Part shown: positions 1 to 5,606 of the stretch, piece after piece
Layout: every line of letters begins with the position of its first letter
How positions within the stretch are numbered: position 1 is the first letter of the stretch
Source of the DNA: Euryarchaeota archaeon UBA13
Lineage (GTDB): Archaea > Thermoplasmatota > Poseidoniia > Poseidoniales > Poseidoniaceae
NCBI GenBank assembly: GCA_002495945.1
Contig: DAHU01000082.1
Coordinates: 1 to 10,196 of the forward strand
Direction: 5' to 3'
DNA: 10,196 nucleotides
Translations under genes and position numbers: made by a program
The notes under the pieces: model-generated
Databases searched by the model: none
The model's input: only the letters and a program-made list of their open reading frames with translations
Told to the model about the DNA's origin: nothing

Positions 1-111
1 GGTTAGGTATATAGTATTTATGCCAAAAAACCGCTATACTGCGCTACATATGGGCCGCAGCACCCCTTTCCAACAAGCAAAAAACACCTAATCGAGGCAC
101 TAAAAGCCATC
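1..111. other. Noncoding region downstream of the RAM-domain gene
   Basis: No ORF or recognisable RNA gene is supported here. On the minus strand it is the 3' flank of the gene ending at 112 and holds two T6 tracts (complement of 79-84 and 25-30). The left end is AT-rich, with a TATA-like stretch at about 8-20, which could be a promoter for a gene outside the window. I tested the minus-strand stretch from about 62 leftward as a tRNA and found no closing D arm. Confidence 0.4.
79..84 (-). terminator. Oligo-T terminator candidate after the RAM-domain gene
   Basis: Read on the minus strand this is a run of six T residues about 28 nt past the stop codon of the gene ending at 112. Archaeal RNA polymerase terminates at oligo-T tracts without needing a hairpin. 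A second T6 tract (complement of 25-30) follows and could act as a backup. The assignment rests only on position and composition. Confidence 0.4.
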
Positions 112-348
112 TTAGACAACGTCAGCTCCAGCAAGTGTTTTTGTGTTAATCACACCCTCCACGGGGCGGATGGTTTCCACCACAGTTTTTGCAATCGATG
201 CAAGATTATCGGCAACTAATTTGACAATCAAATCATAGTCGCCGAATAAAACAGTGATGTCATCTACGTTGTCCATGCCTTTAATCGTGTTATAGGCTTC
301 AATTTCCATACCTGGCGTCACATTTACGAGTACATATCCCACAGCCAT
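112..348 (-). CDS. Stand-alone RAM (Lrp/AsnC ligand-binding) domain protein
   Basis: The 78-residue product matches the effector-binding domain of Lrp/AsnC regulators (RAM/ACT-like fold) over its whole length, with no DNA-binding helix-turn-helix. It starts MAVGYVLVNVTPG, followed by a D-I-T-V-L-F-G-D-Y-D-L-I-V-K-L segment and a C-terminal V-E-G-V-I-N-T-K-T-L strand; this strand order and the G-D-Y-D motif are typical. Family knowledge: stand-alone RAM proteins form dimers or higher oligomers, bind amino acids or similar small molecules, and may modulate full-length Lrp proteins. The ATG start is supported by a GGAGTGA Shine-Dalgarno 7 nt upstream (complement of 356-362). It is transcribed away from the macro-dacZ operon, and a TATA-like box sits at 409-417. 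The ligand and partner cannot be read from the sequence. Confidence 0.88.
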   Translation of the reverse strand: MAVGYVLVNVTPGMEIEAYNTIKGMDNVDDITVLFGDYDLIVKLVADNLASIAKTVVETIRPVEGVINTKTLAGADVV

Positions 349-408
349 GCTATCGTCACTCCTAATACTAGGTAGATAATGAATTATTCCAAAGAAAGAC
401 TCGGTGGC

Positions 409-417
409 TTATATATT
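409..417. promoter_or_regulatory. TATA-like box between the RAM gene and the macro-dacZ operon
   Basis: TTATATATT lies in the 139-bp divergent gap. On the plus strand it reads CTTATATA, close to the archaeal box A, and would place initiation near 440. Read on the minus strand (AATATATAA) it would place initiation near 387, giving the RAM gene a leader of about 40 nt. It may serve one or both directions. A second, weaker plus-strand candidate (CTAAATAAG, 454-462) would start transcription close to the ATG at 488, fitting a leaderless message, and no Shine-Dalgarno is visible before that ATG. Confidence 0.45.
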
Positions 418-487
418 GGTTGAAATTAAGAAAAAAATGCACATTTTGGCGAACTAAATAAGTAAGACACCCCTCCATGCTTGTACT

Positions 488-1114
488 ATGCCGGAACTAT
501 ATATGGCCAGAACATGCAAATGGGGCGTGTTAACTGTAGTCGGTGGTGAAGTATGGGACCATACCGGTGATGCACTCATTACCCCAGCAAATAACAGGTT
601 GTCTGGCCGTGAGGGTCTGGATGCATTGATTCACGCAAAAGCAGGCCAAGAATTAACTCAAGTTACTCGTAATATTTGCCTCGAGAAAAGAAAGATAAAT
701 GCTCCACCATGCGCAGTAACTCACAATGTAGTTACCGAGCCATTTGCGCTATCTTCCAACTATAAACATATCATTCATGCTGTTGGTCCTGATTGTCGAA
801 GACCAAGTCAAGACGAATCGCGACGTCAACTACTCCCAGAAACATACCACAACCTGTTTGATAGGTTCAAGGAAATGAAGGATGTCAAGAGAATAGTCTC
901 ACCACCGATTTCAATGGGCATCTTTGGCTACCCCCACAGAGAGGGTGCAAGAATTACTCTCGAGGTTCTGCTCAACCATTTAGATGGTGAAGAAGATCCA
1001 GGATTCCGTGAGTTTATCTTAGTCATCAAAGAGCGTAATTTCATCAACAATATGCGTACAGTATATCGTGAATCAGAAGATCAGTTGCCTGGTGTAGATA
1101 CTACGAATCAATAG
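488..1114 (+). CDS. Macro-domain protein
   Basis: The 208-residue protein is essentially one macro domain, the fold that binds ADP-ribose and related nucleotides and in some members removes ADP-ribose from proteins or nucleic acids or deacetylates O-acetyl-ADP-ribose. Motif 1 (residues 28-53, DALITPANN then SGREGLDALIHAKAG) corresponds to the usual D-x-I-V-N-A-A-N and glycine-rich loop, and D45 aligns with the catalytic Asp of MacroD-type hydrolases. Motif 2 is HAVGPD (97-102); motif 3 is ISMGIFGYP (141-149), equivalent to the usual I-S-T-G-x-x-G-Y-P. Departures are NAAN changed to TPAN, a less glycine-rich loop, and Thr to Met in motif 3, so binding is likely but hydrolysis is uncertain. The ATG has no Shine-Dalgarno; a later ATG at 503 is an alternative. 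The stop is 8 nt before the dacZ start, so the two genes are probably co-transcribed. Confidence 0.85.
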   Translation: MPELYMARTCKWGVLTVVGGEVWDHTGDALITPANNRLSGREGLDALIHAKAGQELTQVTRNICLEKRKINAPPCAVTHNVVTEPFALSSNYKHIIHAVGPDCRRPSQDESRRQLLPETYHNLFDRFKEMKDVKRIVSPPISMGIFGYPHREGARITLEVLLNHLDGEEDPGFREFILVIKERNFINNMRTVYRESEDQLPGVDTTNQ

Positions 1115-1119
1115 GTGAT
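1114..1119 (+). promoter_or_regulatory. Ribosome binding site supporting the TTG start of dacZ
   Basis: GGTGAT, complementary to the 3' end of archaeal 16S rRNA, overlaps the last base of the macro-gene stop codon and lies 3 nt before a TTG at 1123. The same GGTGAT-N3-start arrangement precedes the ATG of the gene starting at 6985 on the minus strand. This supports the TTG over the first internal ATG (1192) and suggests translational coupling. Confidence 0.6.
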
Positions 1120-1122
1120 AAG

Positions 1123-1971
1123 TTGGTTGACCTAGTACAATCGGTCGCCAGTGCTTTTCCTTCGGATAGGAAAAGTTTTGATTCTGTGATTATGATTTCA
1201 AATAGCGTCAAAAAGATTAGGCAAATTCATGAGGTCATCCCAAAAGAGGTCAATACTACAATTTTGACCAGTAAATCAAGAGTAATTGAATCGTTTAGCG
1301 ATGATAAAATCGTCGTTGAGATGATGGATGAGTCATTATCCACTATGGGACTACAGGTATTATCACAACTACATGATATGATTTTGCAGGCGATTGGTGA
1401 GGGCAGAATTTCCCGTGGTGAGAAATTACTAGTTGTGCTTGCCGAACCCATGGATGGCATTTTCTCGATTGACACAACAATGCTAAACGCCAATCGCTTT
1501 GCGACACTAGCAATTGAAATCAACGTTGACCTAGAAGTGTTGACCAAGGCGATGCAATTAGCACGACACATAGGTTCGAGAGGTCGAGAGGGACATTCAG
1601 TAGGCGCATTATTTGCCATTGGCTCATTACCGAAATTGAGAAAATACTCAACGCCATTGGTGCTTAATCCGTTCAAAGGCCATGATGCTGATAAAAAGAG
1701 TATCTTGTTCGATGAAAATCACGAAACCCTGGCTGAATTCGCTTGGTTAGACGGAGCTATATTTTTCAATAAAGATGGTGTTGCAAGTGACGCTGGAAGA
1801 TACATCCAGGTTCCGGCAGGTACACAACCCAAGTATGGTGAAGGAGGTCGACACCTTGCTGCAAGAGCTATCTCTCAACTTGCAGAATGCGCAGCAATAT
1901 GCGTCTCGTCATCCGGTAAGATTACGCTATATGTTAACGGAAGAGAACGATATAAAGTTAGACTGAACTGA
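1123..1971 (+). CDS. dacZ: Diadenylate cyclase (archaeal DacZ type)
   Basis: This 282-residue protein matches archaeal diadenylate cyclase, which condenses two ATP into cyclic di-AMP, a second messenger tied to osmotic and potassium homeostasis. The N-terminal part (about 1-150) is the archaeal-specific domain, with FDSVIMISNSVKKIRQIHEV at its start. The C-terminal part (about 155-280) is the DAC/DisA_N catalytic domain: GREGHSVGALFAIG (154-167), NPFKGH (182-187), L-D-G-A (209-212), and G-R-H-L-A-A (242-247). D210-G211-A212 and R243-H244 are the two signature motifs; the third position of the bacterial RHR is Leu here. Family knowledge: DacZ proteins are soluble and around 270 residues. The TTG start is chosen for its Shine-Dalgarno and full-length N-terminus. 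It is second in an operon with the macro-domain gene, and its TGA abuts the opposing stop codon with no gap. Confidence 0.88.
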   Translation: MVDLVQSVASAFPSDRKSFDSVIMISNSVKKIRQIHEVIPKEVNTTILTSKSRVIESFSDDKIVVEMMDESLSTMGLQVLSQLHDMILQAIGEGRISRGEKLLVVLAEPMDGIFSIDTTMLNANRFATLAIEINVDLEVLTKAMQLARHIGSRGREGHSVGALFAIGSLPKLRKYSTPLVLNPFKGHDADKKSILFDENHETLAEFAWLDGAIFFNKDGVASDAGRYIQVPAGTQPKYGEGGRHLAARAISQLAECAAICVSSSGKITLYVNGRERYKVRLN

Positions 1972-2535
1972 TTATTCCGCTTCTTGTATCGTACTTTCAA
2001 ATGGATTCAAGCCAAATTCTGCCGCACTAATTCTTATTTTAATCATGTTCAAATCGTCTCGTGCGTTCTTCAATGAGGCAGAGTGAACATTCCTTGTGAC
2101 GATTTCTCTTACCCGCTTTATTGATGCTAACCGTTGATTCCTGTCTTTCGGTCTCAGCTGTTCTCCTCTAAGTGACATTAACCAATCTTCTAATACATTC
2201 TTTCCCCATTCTGGGGCTCGCATTTGCGCCGCTAAAACGATATCTGAATTTCTGTGCCTAAATCTAACTCTGCCATCGCTGATTCTTGTTGCTTGTATCG
2301 AACCGGGATTCCAAATATCGAGGGGTATGTGTAAATGATGTTTAATTTCAATTCGGTCACGTGCCATGTTTATCGCATTTTCTTTGAACATAAAATCGGC
2401 GACCAGTACGCTACGTCGCAATTTTATGAACACCTGAACCGACTCATCATCCTCAAACCACTCGAGTATTTCAAACGGGTTTTGACCCCAAGTTTCGTCG
2501 CACCACTCGGCAATGTCGTCACTTAGTGGTTGCAT
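1972..2535 (-). CDS. Hypothetical protein, no recognised domain
   Basis: I do not recognise this protein of about 187 residues. The N-terminal third is acidic and Trp-rich (two Trp near residues 11-16, then I-L-E-W-F-E-D-D-E), and the middle looks beta-rich with basic residues (D-G-R-V-R-F-R-H-R-N). The C-terminal 80 residues look helical and charged (N-V-L-E-D-W-L-M-S-L-R-G, then R-L-A-S-I-K-R-V-R-E-I-V). There are no signal peptide, membrane segment or Cys motif, so a soluble cytoplasmic protein is likely. Start choice: the ATG at 2533-2535 has GGGGTG 3 nt upstream; a GTG two codons earlier (2541) is also open. Coding is supported by the uninterrupted frame and by the exact abutment of its stop to that of dacZ. 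It diverges from the site-2 protease gene. Confidence 0.75.
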   Translation of the reverse strand: MQPLSDDIAEWCDETWGQNPFEILEWFEDDESVQVFIKLRRSVLVADFMFKENAINMARDRIEIKHHLHIPLDIWNPGSIQATRISDGRVRFRHRNSDIVLAAQMRAPEWGKNVLEDWLMSLRGEQLRPKDRNQRLASIKRVREIVTRNVHSASLKNARDDLNMIKIRISAAEFGLNPFESTIQEAE

Positions 2536-2614
2536 GAACACCCCTCATTTTCCTCATTCTTCAACTTGTCCATGTGTTGTTAATATTCAAATTAAGTGAC
2601 AACATGGCAGGTGC
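2536..2614. promoter_or_regulatory. Divergent promoter region, hypothetical gene / site-2 protease
   Basis: This gap of about 79 bp must hold both promoters. The only AT-rich core is GTTAATATTCAAATTAAG (2579-2595 or so), which is partly self-complementary: TTAAT at one end mirrors ATTAA at the other. It could provide a TATA element for each strand, with plus-strand initiation near 2606-2612 and minus-strand initiation near 2563. The positions are estimates from the usual 25-27 bp distance. Confidence 0.35.
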
Positions 2615-4069
2615 ATGGCAGCGAGTTGGGGGACGGTTGATTTTGACTGGTCGTTCGTCTTATTGCTGATATTCACTTGGTATATTCTACTGAGAGTTTG
2701 GGAAAATAACGGTACGTTGGACAGATGGAATGCGTCCCGAGTATTCGGAGTCATTCTAATGGTTAGAAGCAAAAGGGGTTTGAAATTACTAGATAAAACG
2801 GTCAAGCCGAGAAGCTTTTGGCGTTTCTATGGTGAAGTCTCCTTATGGGTATGTGTATTTTCCATGCTAATGGTTGGATTATTGATGATTATCGCTTTCA
2901 TAACGGCACTGATTACTCCCCCAGAAACCGCTCCAAGCGCAAGCGAACTGGTAGCAATTCCCGGACTTAATCCAGTAATTCCGTTGGGTTGGGGGGCACT
3001 AGCATTCATTGTTGCGCTGGTAATTCATGAGTTCGGTCATGGTTTACAAGCAAGAGCTCACGGTATGAGAATCCGCTCTTTCGGGTTACTACAACTAGGT
3101 CCTTTGCCTTTGGGTGCATTTGCTGAGCCACAATATGAGGAATTAACCACTGCACCTAGTAAAGAACGTATGCGAATGTTTGCTGCAGGTCCAGCAACTA
3201 ACATTTTTGCGGCGGTAATTTGTTTGATGTTCCTTGGTGGTTTGGCAGGACAATTCGTAGCGGAGGATTCAGGCGTCCATGTTAGAGGCATCGTCCAAGA
3301 CGAGGGTGCTTATGATGCTGGATTACAACCATGGGATACAATCCAATTCATTGATGAAGAACCAGTTGCAAATGTTGATGCTTTCTATGACGTTATGGCA
3401 GGTTATTCTGCCAATGATAGTATCTCGATAACGGTAATGCATAGGGATGGACAGATTGAGACTGTCAATGCTACATTGTCTGATAAGTACGAGTATTACA
3501 CAGACCTTGGGTGGTCATCATCGGACCTAGAAACACTGGGAATTGAACGAGGCGACCCTTTTCTCGGGGTTGAAGGCCTTTCTGGATCCACCGCCGGAAT
3601 CGACAGATTAGCCGGACCATTATCGCCTCGTTGGGAAGGTAACATTATGCAAAAATCGATCATGGTTCCTTTCCATACTCTCAGCATGATGATTGTTCCG
3701 TTTGAATTACAAGGAGTTGCCATGCATCCATTTGAAGAATCTTTACTACAAGCCGATGACAACTCTTTTGCCAAAACCCTTGGAACCGATGGTCTCCTGT
3801 TTTTAGTCAACTTATTTTTCTGGTTGCTATGGGTCAATATATTGTTAGGATTTACTAATCTCATTCCAATGGTACCCTTTGACGGTGGTCACATGTTCAA
3901 AGACATGCTGAGGGGTATTCTCAACGGTGTCAAGAAGGTAGGCAGAAAATTGAAATTTTGGGATATAAATCCGATGTGGATTGAACATATCTCCAGTAAA
4001 GCTTCGAATATTTCTTCATTAGCATTGTTGGGTATGATATTATTTATTTTGATAATTCCATACTTTTGA
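2615..4069 (+). CDS. Site-2-type intramembrane metalloprotease (M50 family) with PDZ domain
   Basis: The 484-residue membrane protein carries the zinc motif H138-E-F-G-H142 inside a membrane helix and the second conserved block N-L-I-P-M-V-P-F-D-G-G-H (415-426), where D423 should be the third metal ligand. These define site-2 proteases, which cut transmembrane helices of substrates during regulated intramembrane proteolysis. Membrane segments are visible at about 12-28, 74-100, 122-147, 193-212, 391-412 and 466-483. A PDZ domain (about 221-290, V-R-G-I-V-Q-D-E-G-A-Y-D-A-G-L then D-T-I-Q-F-I-D) lies between the two catalytic blocks, as in the RseP/S2P class. About 100 further residues (291-390) of polar, probably extracytoplasmic sequence follow the PDZ. 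The ATG at 2615 follows AGGTG by only 1 nt, so the message may have a short leader. The substrate is unknown. Confidence 0.92.
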   Translation: MAASWGTVDFDWSFVLLLIFTWYILLRVWENNGTLDRWNASRVFGVILMVRSKRGLKLLDKTVKPRSFWRFYGEVSLWVCVFSMLMVGLLMIIAFITALITPPETAPSASELVAIPGLNPVIPLGWGALAFIVALVIHEFGHGLQARAHGMRIRSFGLLQLGPLPLGAFAEPQYEELTTAPSKERMRMFAAGPATNIFAAVICLMFLGGLAGQFVAEDSGVHVRGIVQDEGAYDAGLQPWDTIQFIDEEPVANVDAFYDVMAGYSANDSISITVMHRDGQIETVNATLSDKYEYYTDLGWSSSDLETLGIERGDPFLGVEGLSGSTAGIDRLAGPLSPRWEGNIMQKSIMVPFHTLSMMIVPFELQGVAMHPFEESLLQADDNSFAKTLGTDGLLFLVNLFFWLLWVNILLGFTNLIPMVPFDGGHMFKDMLRGILNGVKKVGRKLKFWDINPMWIEHISSKASNISSLALLGMILFILIIPYF

Positions 4070-4071
4070 GA

Positions 4072-4725
4072 TTACAATCTACGTTTTTTTAACTCTTCCA
4101 AAATGTTCCTTTTTGGGCTAATTGGATTATTTCTGTCAATATCTTGATGCCCAATCAAATTTGATACAGTATTACTACGATGCTGTAAATTTTTCATATT
4201 TTCTTGCGAGTCACTCTTGGAACAGATAAGAGCGATGAATTCGTTAAGCGGCATGCCGTCATTCCAGTTTAGGTATGGTTTGCCGTTTCTCGTTAATGGT
4301 AAACTGGGTAATGAAGGCGCAAGTTTTCTCAACTTCCCGTGCAGAGTGTCAGTTTCAACTCGGAAGATGCGCCAAGAATCACCTCTTACACCTTTCAATC
4401 GGTAAGCGTAAAGGGGCATGAGGCACGATCTGTTGCCTTCATAGACCAATGCATTATATTGCTCTACGGTTCTGCCCGAGAGGTATAGTTTGGGTTCTTT
4501 AGATGACTTAACCTCAATTGGGAAGCAAATATCGCCTCTTAATGCTAACAAGTCACCAGAACCTTCGATGCCAGAACCTGCAGCTCTAACAACCAAGAAC
4601 GGACGCTTTTCTATTAGTCTCATTTTGGCTTTTTCAACCTCAGAACATGACTTAATTATCGCATCTACACCCTTAGCCAAGCCAGCGAGAACCTGTCTCA
4701 ATTCTCTCTCATACTTGCTGCTCAC
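4072..4725 (-). CDS. hjc: Holliday junction resolvase, Hjc-like, extended
   Basis: The core matches archaeal Hjc, a PD-(D/E)XK nuclease that cleaves four-way DNA junctions during recombination. Counted from the GTG at 4725 (217 residues), the catalytic pattern is Y-E6-R-E-L near the N-terminus, V-V-R-A-A-G-S-G (45-52), G-D58-L-L-A-L, and I-E71-V-K73, followed by L-Y-L-S-G-R-T-V-E-Q-Y and a final W-R-I-F-R-V strand (118-123). Compared with the usual 120-140 residues it has about 20 extra residues between helix 1 and the VVR strand, and a tail of roughly 60-70 residues that is polar, ends E-E-L-K-K-R-R-L and looks partly disordered. GTG is preferred because the family motif begins a few residues later; a TTG at 4734 adds three codons. 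It diverges from the RuvC-like gene and converges on the protease gene with a 2-nt gap. All catalytic residues are present. Confidence 0.85.
   Translation of the reverse strand: MSSKYERELRQVLAGLAKGVDAIIKSCSEVEKAKMRLIEKRPFLVVRAAGSGIEGSGDLLALRGDICFPIEVKSSKEPKLYLSGRTVEQYNALVYEGNRSCLMPLYAYRLKGVRGDSWRIFRVETDTLHGKLRKLAPSLPSLPLTRNGKPYLNWNDGMPLNEFIALICSKSDSQENMKNLQHRSNTVSNLIGHQDIDRNNPISPKRNILEELKKRRL
4084..4090 (+). terminator. T7 tract, terminator candidate for the site-2 protease
   Basis: Seven consecutive T residues begin 15 nt after the protease stop codon, following a short self-complementary stretch (AGATTACAATCT). Oligo-T tracts terminate archaeal transcription. The tract lies inside the opposing resolvase gene, where it is read as two Lys codons near the C-terminus. 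It is the only plausible terminator I see at any of the convergent junctions. Confidence 0.45.
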
Positions 4726-4741
4726 ATTGACCAATCAATGT
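4724..4741. repeat. Perfect inverted repeat across the hjc start codons
   Basis: ACATTGA (4724-4730) and TCAATGT (4735-4741) form a perfect 7-bp inverted repeat with a 4-bp spacer. It covers both candidate hjc starts: the TTG in the spacer (4732-4734) and the GTG overlapping one arm (4723-4725). Next to it is a near-palindrome centred on AAGCGCTT (4744-4751). Either could be an operator; in mRNA the first could form a hairpin that hides the start. A perfect repeat this short is also expected by chance about once or more per window. Confidence 0.35.
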
Positions 4742-4775
4742 CAAGCGCTTTTGATTACTTCGGTATTGATTAGAT

Positions 4776-4782
4776 GATATAC
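4776..4782 (-). promoter_or_regulatory. TATA-like box for hjc
   Basis: Read on the minus strand this is GTATATC within the divergent gap of about 119 bp between hjc and the RuvC-like gene. It would place initiation near 4750, giving hjc a leader of about 16-25 nt that contains the inverted repeat. For the opposite gene the best candidate is the A/T-rich run at about 4800-4808, which would fit a nearly leaderless message. Both are weak assignments. Confidence 0.3.
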
Positions 4783-4844
4783 TGCGATTTCTTTGGTCTG
4801 AAAAATTTCGGTAGGTTTGTGTTCCTCAATGATTTGGCAACTCC

Positions 4845-5606
4845 ATGGCCCGCTTGGCAATACGGACTGATAACTTCCGTTTGTCGTTCAAATTAATCGA
4901 GTCACTTCGCTCTAAACAACTTGAATTCACCGTCTTAGAACTCAATAAACCCGTGCCAAATGAAAGTATAATCTGGTTCTCATCGCCCTCAGAGATTGTT
5001 AATTTCCCGTCTGTAGGGACTCCGATACCCGTCGAGATTGATACTATCGATACTGCGATTTTGTCGGCGATGTTCCAGCTTAAGGGTCCCGCTGCATCAG
5101 TATCGTTGGTCATCGGTGTTGATCCAGGGCCATATCCTGGCATAGCCTGGCTAGTCGATGGAGCGTTTTGTGGGATAATGCAACTAACCTCCATAGCAGA
5201 CGTCGTTCCAAAACTACAGCAATTAAGAAAAATAGCTGAATTTGAGGAAATTACGATTCGAGTAGGTGATGGAGCGCCGTTAATTAGAGACCGAATTGTA
5301 AACGAATGCGTATCGAGAAATTGGATCACTGAACAGGTCAATGAGAGTCGCACCTCTTCAGGACTCATTCGCAATAATCATTCCATTTCGGCACTAAGAA
5401 TTGCAGCGAATTCTGGCACTAAAGTCTGGCAAACAAGAGAAATTAGTCCAACTCAGGGCGATATCAAGTATATCCAAACCGAGAGTCGAAAGCATTCCAA
5501 AGGTGGATTTACCATCTCAAAAAAGGCGGCGATTATGGTTGCCAAAGGTGAGTTAACTATGGAAGAAGCAACAGCACTGCGAAGCCGTCATTCCTCTGAG
5601 GAATAA
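4845..5606 (+). CDS. RuvC/RNase H-fold-like protein, uncharacterised
   Basis: This 253-residue protein has two parts. Residues 1-80 form an N-terminal domain that I cannot name, with alternating helices and strands (D-N-F-R-L-S-F-K-L-I-E-S-L, then I-I-W-F-S-S). From about residue 87 the sequence resembles the RNase H fold of RuvC and YqgF: V-I-G-V-D93-P-G-P-Y-P-G-I-A-W as the first strand with its catalytic Asp, V-G-D142-G-A-P-L-I (140-147), V-N-E167-S-R-T-S (165-171), and a C-terminal helix region with S-K-G-G-F-T-I-S-K-K-A-A. A nuclease or junction-binding role is an inference from these motifs; the final metal-ligand position is not clear. The ATG has no Shine-Dalgarno and may be leaderless. 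It diverges from hjc, which fits a role in recombination. Its last 19 nt overlap the signal peptidase gene on the other strand. Confidence 0.75.
   Translation: MARLAIRTDNFRLSFKLIESLRSKQLEFTVLELNKPVPNESIIWFSSPSEIVNFPSVGTPIPVEIDTIDTAILSAMFQLKGPAASVSLVIGVDPGPYPGIAWLVDGAFCGIMQLTSIADVVPKLQQLRKIAEFEEITIRVGDGAPLIRDRIVNECVSRNWITEQVNESRTSSGLIRNNHSISALRIAANSGTKVWQTREISPTQGDIKYIQTESRKHSKGGFTISKKAAIMVAKGELTMEEATALRSRHSSEE

Noticed and set aside
1..62. Possible tRNA on the minus strand with a G/C-rich 5' end near 62
   Set aside because: The stretch after the candidate acceptor strand does not form a D arm, and positions 8-9 do not fit. The 3' half would be outside the window or AT-rich, so there is no support.
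1227..1676. 149-codon open frame opposite dacZ
   Set aside because: It lies wholly antisense to the conserved diadenylate cyclase, has Ser/Ile-rich low-information sequence, and shows no start signal.
2335..2526. 63-codon plus-strand frame inside the hypothetical gene at 1972-2535
   Set aside because: The longer minus-strand frame explains the region, uses a Shine-Dalgarno and abuts dacZ. The plus frame has no upstream signal.
4490..4777. 95-codon frame opposite hjc extending into the promoter gap
   Set aside because: It overlaps the conserved resolvase catalytic region and has no recognisable protein features or ribosome binding site.
4826..5374. 182-codon frame opposite the RuvC-like gene
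   Set aside because: The plus-strand frame carries recognisable RNase H-fold motifs; the minus frame is Ser/Ile-rich and lacks any motif.
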